Assembly: GCA_018823385.1 (NCBI GenBank)
Contig: JAHJIK010000085.1
Span: 1-5,002 of the forward strand
Origin: Patescibacteria group bacterium
GTDB lineage: Bacteria > Patescibacteriota > Minisyncoccia > Phycocordibacterales > Phycocordibacteraceae
Length of the DNA stretch: 5,002 nucleotides
Direction of reading: 5' to 3'
Both the position numbers and the translations under genes were made by a program. Below the pieces are notes generated by a model that saw nothing but the letters and a program-made list of their open reading frames with translations, did no database searches and was not told where the DNA came from. Of the stretch, positions 1 through 4,438 are shown piece after piece. Every line of letters starts with the position of its first letter. Positions within the stretch are counted from its first letter, which is position 1.

Positions 1-254
1 TACAGTCGATTCACGTTATATTCTATAAATCTCTTTTTTGCCTGTATCGCTTCTTCATTGACTCGAACTATAGTGACTGTGCCTGATATCAATTCACGTG
101 TGCCGGTATAGAAATCAAAAAGTACTTTCTCAATGGCGTGTATCCCGCTAACCTCGTTACCGTGTGTACCCCCAAACACAACAACAGAGGGTCCTGACTC
201 ATTACCTGTTATGCGTATAGCACTCTTAATATCGTGGAGAGATTCGATTTTCAC
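1..254 (-). CDS. Succinylglutamate desuccinylase/aspartoacylase-family zinc hydrolase, 5' part only
   Basis: The first 84 codons read from a GTG at 254 down to the window edge; the C-terminal part lies outside. The family (AstE/AspA, PF04952) consists of zinc carboxypeptidase-like amidohydrolases that release an acyl group from an N-acyl amino acid or related substrate. Residues 24-42 hold a hydrophobic strand followed by GGTHGNEVSG, in which H31 and E34 are the expected first two zinc ligands. N82-R83 at the edge matches the family's substrate-binding N-R pair. The next strand, with VRVN at 63-66, also fits. In-frame GTG codons at 272 and 281 are possible, with a TAG at 293. I prefer 254 because a TATACT hexamer at 266-261 puts the expected transcription start on that GTG. 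The true substrate cannot be told from this fragment. Confidence 0.85.
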   Translation of the reverse strand, partial: MKIESLHDIKSAIRITGNESGPSVVVFGGTHGNEVSGIHAIEKVLFDFYTGTRELISGTVTIVRVNEEAIQAKKRFIEYNVNRL

Positions 255-260
255 ACTGAA

Positions 261-266
261 AGTATA
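261..266 (-). promoter_or_regulatory. -10 element for the desuccinylase-family gene
   Basis: TATACT on the minus strand matches the sigma-70 -10 consensus at five of six positions. It ends 6 nt before the GTG at 254, so transcription would start at the start codon, giving a leaderless mRNA. No good -35 hexamer is visible: the expected place is occupied by the G+C-rich hairpin at 284-303. Confidence 0.5.
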
Positions 267-283
267 CTCCACTCGAAGCACAC

Positions 284-303
284 AGCCGCCCTAATAGGCG
301 GCT
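284..303. terminator. Possible hairpin terminator between the kinase and desuccinylase genes
   Basis: AGCCGCC and GGCGGCT form a perfect 7-bp stem around a 6-nt loop. It lies about 80 nt downstream of the kinase stop codon on the minus strand. Neither side has a T-run, unlike the strong terminator at 1620-1645, so it may be a weak terminator or a different structured element just upstream of the next promoter. Confidence 0.35.
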
Positions 304-313
304 GAGTGCAAGT

Positions 314-358
314 GCGCGGGTTCGTGGACGGTGCTGGAACTGAATCTAGAAGCACTGA
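314..358 (+). repeat. Degenerate copy of the left end of the tRNA-Asp-linked unit
   Basis: Positions 314-350 align without gaps to 976-1012 with 30 of 37 bases identical, beginning with the shared GCGCGGGTTC. Weaker similarity, mostly transitions, continues to 358. The matching region starts in the tRNA-Asp-derived repeat core and runs into the inner side of the unit. This copy therefore looks like the remains of the same element end on the far side of the kinase gene. Confidence 0.6.
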
Positions 359-383
359 CTCATGGGGTGTCGCATCTTCATTC

Positions 384-899
384 CTAATCCAGCCCAATCG
401 CACTCCTAACTGCAACATAAACCTGTTCAGTATCCAGGTGTGTTGTGTCTATGACCACCGCATCTGAACGTTGAATATGAAGGGAATGTGACTTCTCCCA
501 CAACTCACTGACTTTCTCCGGAGTGAGGAGTCCGCCCTCCTTGAAGCCGCGGTTTGCTGCACGCCTCTCTACTACGTCTTTATCTGCAAAAAGAAGAACT
601 TCGTAGACATCGGCAGCATGCCGCCTACCTATTTCAACAAGATTATCGAGAGTGTCTGTATAGGAAATGGCTTTGTCGATGATAACATCGTGACCGCTCT
701 GAAAACCCTCTACGACAGCATCGGCAGTAAGCTCGTAAGAGCGGCGTGAACTCTCTTCTCTGTGTTCGCGATAGTTGGATATAGTTCTCCGCAACTCGTC
801 AATATTTATAAGAACCGATGATGTAAGTTCTTGATGCAGACGGCTTGCGATAGTGGACTTCCCTACTCCTGGAGGCCCATTAAGAATGATTAGCTTCAT
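384..899 (-). CDS. Small P-loop kinase (AAA_33 / zeta-toxin-like phosphotransferase)
   Basis: A 171-aa protein with a Walker A motif GPPGVGKST at residues 8-16 after a hydrophobic beta strand. ID at 33-34 followed by R37/R38 occupies the place of the substrate-side Asp/Arg in AAA_33, chloramphenicol phosphotransferase and zeta-toxin relatives. VIIDK at 72-76 follows a helix, as a Walker B-like strand would. ERRAANRG at 111-118 looks like the Arg-rich lid. It should transfer the ATP gamma-phosphate to a small molecule, nucleoside or sugar; the substrate cannot be read from the sequence. The length suits a single-domain kinase. The ATG at 899 directly precedes the Walker A strand and has no Shine-Dalgarno sequence. 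The gene lies between two copies of a tRNA-Asp-linked repeat, which suggests an accessory gene. No antitoxin-like partner is adjacent, so a toxin role is not supported. Confidence 0.8.
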   Translation of the reverse strand: MKLIILNGPPGVGKSTIASRLHQELTSSVLINIDELRRTISNYREHREESSRRSYELTADAVVEGFQSGHDVIIDKAISYTDTLDNLVEIGRRHAADVYEVLLFADKDVVERRAANRGFKEGGLLTPEKVSELWEKSHSLHIQRSDAVVIDTTHLDTEQVYVAVRSAIGLD

Positions 900-923
900 G
901 GCTGCATATCTGCATTTTCATAA

Positions 924-932
924 ATTATACCA
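924..932 (-). promoter_or_regulatory. Extended -10 promoter of the P-loop kinase gene
   Basis: TGGTATAAT on the minus strand is a perfect extended -10 (TGnTATAAT). The predicted transcription start is near 917, leaving an 18-nt leader without a recognisable ribosome binding site. No strong -35 is seen, as is common for extended -10 promoters. Confidence 0.65.
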
Positions 933-955
933 GTTCCGGTAACATCTGATTTCTT

Positions 956-981
956 TTTCTGTATTTCTTATGTTGGCGCGG
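956..981 (+). repeat. Direct repeat, distal copy of the tRNA-Asp 3' end (attL-like)
   Basis: Positions 963-981, ATTTCTTATGTTGGCGCGG, are identical to 1650-1668. Extended to 956-981 against 1643-1668, the match is 24 of 26. Read on the minus strand it is the last 8 nt of tRNA-Asp (CCGCGCCA) plus the 3' flank. This is the arrangement left when an element integrates into the 3' end of a tRNA gene. Confidence 0.75.
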
Positions 982-1057
982 GTTCATGGACGCTGTTGTA
1001 ACTGAGATTAGAAATGTTGAGGAAAAGCCAAAACCTTTTTATTCCGAATATGTCAGA

Positions 1058-1066
1058 TGCTACACT
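1058..1066 (+). promoter_or_regulatory. Extended -10 placing the transcription start at ATG 1073
   Basis: TGCTACACT has the TGn extension and a TACACT hexamer ending 6 nt before the ATG at 1073. Transcription would begin exactly on that ATG. The same nonamer lies just before the AOX-like gene at 2709-2717, which supports it as a real promoter form in this genome. Confidence 0.5.
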
Positions 1067-1072
1067 CTTACC

Positions 1073-1597
1073 ATGAGTGAAGGACACCGGAGTCGACATG
1101 AACATAGACCAAATCAAAGACAAGAGGCTTTTACAAGGTTGATTGAAGAAGTTGAGGGCTTGCAAGAGAAATATATGATTCATGGCCACGGAATGACGAG
1201 TAAAGACCGCGCTGAAAGTGTGCTGCAGCGGGGCTTGTATACATCATGGACAACCTTACAGGATATAACACATCCACTTGAGCAAACTAGCGGCTCACTT
1301 GCCAAACAAATGGATAATTGGAGCTACGATTCACGTCCCTACGTAATACTAATTGCCATTCCAAAGCACGATGATTATTTCGCATCTGATGTTGCGAGTG
1401 ACGAAGCAAGTGCTGCCGATAACAGAGAACGTTCGAGAGCTTTCGCTGAACAACATGTATTTGAAACCACCGAAAGACCTTCAGACCTTCATGTTTCCTT
1501 AAGTGCAGATAAACGTATTCCTCCAGAGAGGATAATTGGCTACTGGGATAGGGTCGAAACCAAGCTGCACCGAAACCCTTCCTTCATCGAGAGCTGA
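1073..1597 (+). CDS. Uncharacterised protein with ADP-ribosyltransferase-like pattern
   Basis: I do not recognise this protein with certainty. From ATG 1073 it has 174 aa; reading from ATG 986 gives 203 aa. In the short numbering, an Arg/Glu-rich N-terminus leads to IHGHG at 36-40. Then come ESVLQRGL at 48-55, a central W83, a hydrophobic strand YVILIAIP at 90-97, a charged low-complexity stretch around 102-125, and IPPERIIGYWD at 149-159. The order 'HG, then I/V-L-x-x-GL, then IPPExIxG' recalls ADP-ribosyltransferase-like folds such as ART toxins and RNA 2'-phosphotransferase. This is weak pattern evidence, not an identification. I choose 1073 because an extended -10 precedes it and because 976-1012 looks non-coding. 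The gene lies alone between tRNA-Asp-derived repeats and ends before a strong terminator. Confidence 0.7.
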   Translation: MSEGHRSRHEHRPNQRQEAFTRLIEEVEGLQEKYMIHGHGMTSKDRAESVLQRGLYTSWTTLQDITHPLEQTSGSLAKQMDNWSYDSRPYVILIAIPKHDDYFASDVASDEASAADNRERSRAFAEQHVFETTERPSDLHVSLSADKRIPPERIIGYWDRVETKLHRNPSFIES

Positions 1598-1619
1598 TCA
1601 AGCATTTCACTTGAACCAG

Positions 1620-1645
1620 AAAGACCGCCCATTTGGGCGGTCTTT
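1620..1645. terminator. Bidirectional intrinsic terminator
   Basis: AAAGACCGCCC and GGGCGGTCTTT form a perfect 11-bp stem around an ATTT loop. The A-run and T-run at the stem ends give a usable terminator on both strands. It lies between the convergent uncharacterised gene (plus) and tRNA-Asp (minus) and can end both transcripts. Confidence 0.9.
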
Positions 1646-1668
1646 CAGCATTTCTTATGTTGGCGCGG
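1643..1668 (+). repeat. Direct repeat, copy at the intact tRNA-Asp gene (attR-like)
   Basis: Positions 1650-1668 are identical to 963-981, and 1643-1668 matches 956-981 at 24 of 26 positions. Positions 1661-1668 are the 3' terminal eight bases of tRNA-Asp, including the encoded CCA. The remainder is its 3' flank up to the terminator stem. Confidence 0.75.
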
Positions 1669-1737
1669 TCGAAGGGACTTGAACCCTCGGTCTCCGCCGT
1701 GACAGGGCGGCGCTTTAACCAGCTAAGCTACGACCGC
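1661..1737 (-). tRNA. tRNA-Asp (GTC), CCA encoded
   Basis: A complete 77-nt cloverleaf on the minus strand. The acceptor stem GCGGTCG/CGACCGC is followed by discriminator G and an encoded CCA. The D arm is GCTT...AAGC, and the anticodon stem CCGCC/GGCGG encloses loop CTGTCAC with anticodon GTC. The T arm GAGGG/CCCTT has a normal TTCAAGT loop. The gene reads aspartate codons GAC and GAU. Its last eight bases recur at 974-981, so its 3' end may serve as an integration site. Confidence 0.97.
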
Positions 1738-1799
1738 TCTAGATACCCCCCTCCCAATATCTCCCATTTAGGCGGTAGAAAGAGGGTCGGGGTAGGGAC

Positions 1800-1828
1800 A
1801 GTATGATATATAAGGCGACAGAGTGCAA
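1800..1828 (-). promoter_or_regulatory. Candidate promoter for tRNA-Asp
   Basis: On the minus strand, TTGCAC (1828-1823) is followed after a 17-bp spacer by CATACT (1805-1800), good matches to -35 and -10. Transcription would start near 1793, leaving a pyrimidine-rich leader of about 55 nt before the tRNA. Read-through from the upstream tRNA(CAT) gene could be an additional source. Confidence 0.4.
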
Positions 1829-1855
1829 GGCTATACACTCTCCTGAACAACAATG

Positions 1856-1929
1856 TGCTGGTGGGAGGACTTGCACCTCCGACCTTAGGTTTATGAGTCC
1901 TATGCTCTAACTACCTGAGCTACACCAGC
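1856..1929 (-). tRNA. tRNA with CAT anticodon, probably elongator tRNA-Met
   Basis: A 74-nt cloverleaf on the minus strand. The acceptor stem is GCTGGTG/CACCAGC with discriminator A, and the following bases CAT show that CCA is not encoded. The D arm is GCTC...GAGC and the anticodon loop CTCATAA has anticodon CAT. The G1:C72 pair and the lack of the three G:C pairs at the anticodon stem argue against an initiator. A CAT anticodon could also belong to a lysidine-modified Ile tRNA, but G at positions 4 and 5 does not favour that. Two oddities: the last anticodon-stem pair is A:A, and the T-loop reads TGCAAGT, with G where U55 (pseudouridine) is normal. Confidence 0.9.
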
Positions 1930-1970
1930 AATATACCCACCATACTATGAGATACGTTGTACTTCAACGG

Positions 1971-2660
1971 CTATGACCCCATTAGCGTTGAGGCACGCTC
2001 CAGGTCCTCAGGAGCCGTAATCTGTATCCAGAAGGTTGTCATAACAGCATGAATCGGGATATTCCCTGCAAGAGATGCTTGAACCATATGGTGTGGAAGG
2101 CCGAACTCTGCACTTCCCTCATTTTTCGGTACTGGTGGGAAATCAAATATGCGACGATCAAGTACCGCAAGGTTGGTGTTAAAGAGACCTGGTGTTCCTC
2201 TATGATTCCCCTCTTCAATACCAACCACCTCTCCTTTATCATTTACAATCATCTTTCCTCCCGCAGCCATGTGTTCCATATCTTCTAGGAGCAGTGACCA
2301 ACCCTCTGTTGCAATGCAGTTCTCCATATCCTCCCGCGCATATATATCGTCACCCATCAGAATCATAAACCGTTCATTGAGTATGGGCTGCAGCAACAGG
2401 AGTGCACCTCCTGTTCCATTGAGCTCTGTCTGCTCCATATACGTAATCTTCGTACTGTTATACTCGTTTCCATACCGCTCCTTAATCACATCTCCCAGGT
2501 ATCCAATCACGATGATTATTTCATCAATAACTGCAGGGAGCTGATCAAACTTGTGTTCCAAGAGCGTCTTTCCATTAATAGGGAGCATTGGTTTTGGAAG
2601 CGTTTCGGTTAACGAACCCATTCGAGTCCCCTTTCCGGCCGCTAGTATGATGGCTTGCAT
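1971..2660 (-). CDS. Sugar-phosphate nucleotidyltransferase (NTP_transferase family)
   Basis: A 229-aa cytoplasmic enzyme expected to join a nucleoside monophosphate from an NTP to a sugar phosphate or similar alcohol phosphate, as in RmlA, GalU or LicC relatives. AAGKGTRM at 7-14 is the nucleotide-binding signature and PKPMLPI at 22-28 the second conserved loop. ELNGTGGAL at 79-87 is the substrate/base loop, and MGDDIY at 102-107 holds the metal-binding Asp. The C-terminal WIQITAPEDL (211-220) matches the usual W-x-D-x-G-T-P-E-D, except that Q213 replaces the metal-binding Asp. I start at ATG 2660 because MQAIILAAGKG is the normal family N-terminus; ATGs at 2669 and 2681 add only a few residues. 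The length fits a nucleotidyltransferase domain without an acyltransferase tail. The sugar is not predictable. It lies 41 nt upstream of the tRNA(CAT) gene. Confidence 0.88.
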   Translation of the reverse strand: MQAIILAAGKGTRMGSLTETLPKPMLPINGKTLLEHKFDQLPAVIDEIIIVIGYLGDVIKERYGNEYNSTKITYMEQTELNGTGGALLLLQPILNERFMILMGDDIYAREDMENCIATEGWSLLLEDMEHMAAGGKMIVNDKGEVVGIEEGNHRGTPGLFNTNLAVLDRRIFDFPPVPKNEGSAEFGLPHHMVQASLAGNIPIHAVMTTFWIQITAPEDLERASTLMGS

Positions 2661-2708
2661 ACTGCGCATACTACCCCACATACCCTATATTTAGCCACTG
2701 TATGCCCG

Positions 2709-2717
2709 TGCTACACT
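2709..2717 (+). promoter_or_regulatory. Extended -10 promoter of the AOX-like gene
   Basis: TGCTACACT, identical to the nonamer at 1058-1066, ends 8 nt before the ATG at 2726. The transcript would have a leader of about 0-2 nt. It lies in the 65-bp gap shared with the divergent nucleotidyltransferase gene. No clear -35 is seen. Confidence 0.55.
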
Positions 2718-2725
2718 TTTGACAC

Positions 2726-3421
2726 ATGCAAGACGACCACCACGAGCACGAAGCGCTCGCACATGAACTTAACGATCCAGAACTTCGTGCTGCGTATGCG
2801 GCCCCCTACGACCATTACAAGACTGGGATTATAGCCAATATACTTGGATGGCTACTCGTTACCTCAGGCACCCTTATGTACGGACGGAAACCTTCGTACG
2901 GAAAGTTTAAGGCCATCGAGGTGATTGCCCGTATCCCGTATCAGTCGTGGGAAGTGGCAAGCTACACTCTCTTGACTGCCTTCTATGGAAACGAGAAGAA
3001 GGCTATTGATTTAACAAAGACCGGGATGTTCAGCCGCATGGCACAAGACAACGAAACCATGCATGTGGTGGTTATCACGAAGATCTGTAAGGAACGAAAG
3101 TGTGTAGGACCTATCCGCCACATGCTCATCCCTCTCATCTTCGCCTTCTTCTATTTCTGGACCATTTACCTTCTCTACATGCTGCATCGTAAGTCTGCGC
3201 TTGAACTGAACTATCTCTTTGAAAACCATGCGTTCCACCAGTATCAGCAGTTCCTTGATGAAAATGAGGCTGCTCTAAAAGAACGTATGTGTATGTCTGA
3301 CTTCCTCACCCTGTATGGACGCCACGTACGCAGTGAGTACGAGCTATTTGAAACAATACGTAACGATGAATTAATTCATCGCAATAGGAGTATTCGGGAA
3401 CTTGAAGCACGCACCTGCTAA
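2726..3421 (+). CDS. Alternative oxidase (AOX)-like di-iron membrane protein
   Basis: A 231-aa protein whose motifs follow the order of alternative oxidases (PF01786), ubiquinol oxidases that reduce oxygen to water without pumping protons. E65 in KAIEVIARIP matches the first ligand motif LET. E110 and H113 in DNETMH match NERMH, E166 in FENHAFHQY matches the first Glu of LEEEA, and E215 and H218 in NDELIH match the final ExxH. The hydrophobic helix at 134-153 lies between the second and third motifs as in AOX, and another hydrophobic stretch spans 35-51. Y173 aligns with the conserved tyrosine near the metal centre, while Q172 replaces the usual Thr. The N-terminus is His/Glu-rich (2-14) and there is no signal peptide. 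It should be an interfacial membrane protein of the inner leaflet. Function as a quinol oxidase is inferred; a related di-iron protein with another substrate is possible. Confidence 0.78.
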   Translation: MQDDHHEHEALAHELNDPELRAAYAAPYDHYKTGIIANILGWLLVTSGTLMYGRKPSYGKFKAIEVIARIPYQSWEVASYTLLTAFYGNEKKAIDLTKTGMFSRMAQDNETMHVVVITKICKERKCVGPIRHMLIPLIFAFFYFWTIYLLYMLHRKSALELNYLFENHAFHQYQQFLDENEAALKERMCMSDFLTLYGRHVRSEYELFETIRNDELIHRNRSIRELEARTC

Positions 3422-3449
3422 TCTAGTGACGTATAGAATTGCGGCAGTT

Positions 3450-3899
3450 TTATAAATATTCCTCGCTCACCAACTTCTCTGTCGAATCCTTTTCACATTC
3501 AAACTCTCCCTTCTTTGGAAGATCTCCCACTATCCCCTGCATCATTGCTCGCAAACTCTTAACACTGAAATATAGAGCGATGAGAAGCAGCACTGCAGCA
3601 ATCTCTCGAACAAACAACAGCTGAATTGGATCAACCTGGCTGTTCGTAATAGCTGCAAATTCAAAAAGGAACACGCCGACTGCAGACGCCACAGCGTTCA
3701 GTCCCATCACAATGGGGCCATGTGGATTCGTAAGCCCTGCGAGAGCAATGAAGATAATACCGCCCAGTATTTCAAGCCCGTAACTTAGTGGAAGTGTGTT
3801 CCCCCAAAATGGCATTGCGAGAAATGAAATACCAACCGTTACTACAAATATAATTCGTATCGTGTCTCCGCTGTAGTGTGTAATTGGGTTGTGATTCAT
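3450..3899 (-). CDS. Four-helix membrane protein of unknown function
   Basis: I do not recognise a named family. The 149-aa product has four likely membrane helices at about residues 15-33, 41-57, 63-84 and 92-112. A basic patch (K114, R117) follows the last helix, and the C-terminal tail (127-149) is hydrophilic and rich in Lys and Glu. NPHGP at 58-62 and FEF at 79-81 lie at helix ends. The start ATG at 3899 is separated from the TspO-family stop codon by one base, with no Shine-Dalgarno sequence. It is therefore almost certainly cotranscribed and translated by coupling. The partnership suggests a shared membrane role, but none can be named. No terminator is visible in the 28-bp gap to the convergent AOX-like gene. 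Confidence 0.8.
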   Translation of the reverse strand: MNHNPITHYSGDTIRIIFVVTVGISFLAMPFWGNTLPLSYGLEILGGIIFIALAGLTNPHGPIVMGLNAVASAVGVFLFEFAAITNSQVDPIQLLFVREIAAVLLLIALYFSVKSLRAMMQGIVGDLPKKGEFECEKDSTEKLVSEEYL

Positions 3900-3900
3900 G

Positions 3901-4377
3901 TTATGTGTTCAATATGGTTACCTGGTAACAGAAATAGACTGCGTACAGCATCCATGCAAAATACGGCGCAAGTAGGAGTGATGCGCGTGATGAGATCTTC
4001 CACGTAAGTACCAGTAACGCGACTACACTCAACAACACAAGTCCTGCAGCACCAGCTGCATATGAGAGCTGGTGTGCTCCGAAGAAGAGATAGTTCCAAA
4101 GCAGCACTAATAGACTGTTCCCCATGTAGAGGGCAGTCAGAGCGGTAAACACCTTATTTCGTGGTGCTACATTCCACACCATACTCATAGAACCCGCCAC
4201 GAGCATGAAAAGTGCAGCCCATACAACAGCGACCGTAAACTCCTGTAGCGCAAATGTAGGCAATATAATAGTACGATACCAATCAAGACCGAGTGTTGTT
4301 ATCGCCCCCACCGCAAAGAATGAGAGTGTGGCGACATAAAATATGAAGTAATTGATGAGGGTGTTCTGCTTATTCAT
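3901..4377 (-). CDS. TspO/MBR-family tryptophan-rich membrane protein
   Basis: A 158-aa protein of usual length for TspO/MBR (PF03073), which are five-helix membrane proteins that bind porphyrins, cholesterol-like ligands and related tetrapyrroles. Helices are predicted at about 10-29, 46-66, 76-98, 104-125 and 131-153. Family landmarks are WYRTIILP at 33-40 (usual W-Y-x-x-L-x-K-P), VVWAALF at 51-57, WNYLFFG at 94-100, and APYFAWMLYA at 137-146 (usual LPYLAWVxFA). The W/F/Y-rich helices fit. The TspO signal is clear, though motifs such as the double proline after the first loop are weakened. Bacterial relatives are linked to tetrapyrrole handling and oxygen or light stress; the ligand here is unknown. 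It is the first gene of a two-gene operon, with a likely leaderless start at 4377. Confidence 0.85.
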   Translation of the reverse strand: MNKQNTLINYFIFYVATLSFFAVGAITTLGLDWYRTIILPTFALQEFTVAVVWAALFMLVAGSMSMVWNVAPRNKVFTALTALYMGNSLLVLLWNYLFFGAHQLSYAAGAAGLVLLSVVALLVLTWKISSRASLLLAPYFAWMLYAVYFCYQVTILNT

Positions 4378-4383
4378 ATCTAT

Positions 4384-4389
4384 ATAGTA
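4384..4389 (-). promoter_or_regulatory. -10 element for the tspO-like operon
   Basis: TACTAT on the minus strand ends 6 nt before the ATG at 4377, placing the transcription start on the start codon. It lies in the 61-bp divergent gap shared with the PNPOx-like gene. No convincing -35 is seen. Confidence 0.45.
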
Positions 4390-4414
4390 CTACCATTTCT
4401 GTACTACAATACCC

Positions 4415-4421
4415 TTATACA
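4415..4421 (+). promoter_or_regulatory. Candidate -10 for the PNPOx-like gene
   Basis: TTATAC/TATACA at 4415-4421 is a fair -10 match and would start transcription near 4427, about 12 nt before the ATG at 4439. No Shine-Dalgarno sequence lies in that short leader. A second TATACA at 4432-4437 is too close to the start codon to serve. Confidence 0.3.
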
Positions 4422-4438
4422 AGCTAAAGCGTATACAT

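Larger units (their letters stand above)
963..1668. mobile_element. Putative small unit inserted at the 3' end of tRNA-Asp
   Basis: Two identical 19-bp direct repeats, 687 bp apart start to start, enclose one gene (1073-1597) and its terminator. One repeat overlaps the 3' end of the intact tRNA-Asp gene. No integrase, transposase or terminal inverted repeat is present inside, so any movement would need an enzyme supplied from elsewhere. A related end sequence at 314-358 suggests a second unit carrying the kinase gene beside it. A simple tandem duplication at this locus is the alternative. Confidence 0.45.

Noticed and set aside
324..466. Plus-strand reading frame from GTG 324 resembling the N-terminus of the ART-like frame
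   Set aside because: It is short and runs antisense into the kinase gene. Protein similarity to the other copy is much weaker than DNA similarity, so it looks like repeat DNA, not a truncated gene.
977..1013. Possible integron attC or recombination site
   Set aside because: No attC-type pair of inverted core sites or GTTRRRY core is visible. The match to the tRNA-Asp 3' end explains the repeat better.
1595..1597. TGA read as glycine, as in some CPR lineages
   Set aside because: The TGA ends the ART-like gene just before a strong terminator, and other genes use TAA and TAG normally; nothing here requires recoding.
1815..1825. 11-bp GCGACAGAGTG repeated at 4917-4927
   Set aside because: Two short copies in unlike contexts, a tRNA leader/promoter region and a region 3' of a gene, with no extended similarity; compatible with chance.
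1820..1841. Inverted repeat AGAGTG...CACTCT between the tRNA genes
   Set aside because: The stem is only 6 bp with a 10-nt loop and no T-run, and one arm overlaps the candidate -35 of tRNA-Asp; too weak to call.
2039..2544. Long open frames on both strands inside the nucleotidyltransferase gene
   Set aside because: They overlap a gene with full family motifs, have no domain features of their own, and behave as shadows in other frames.
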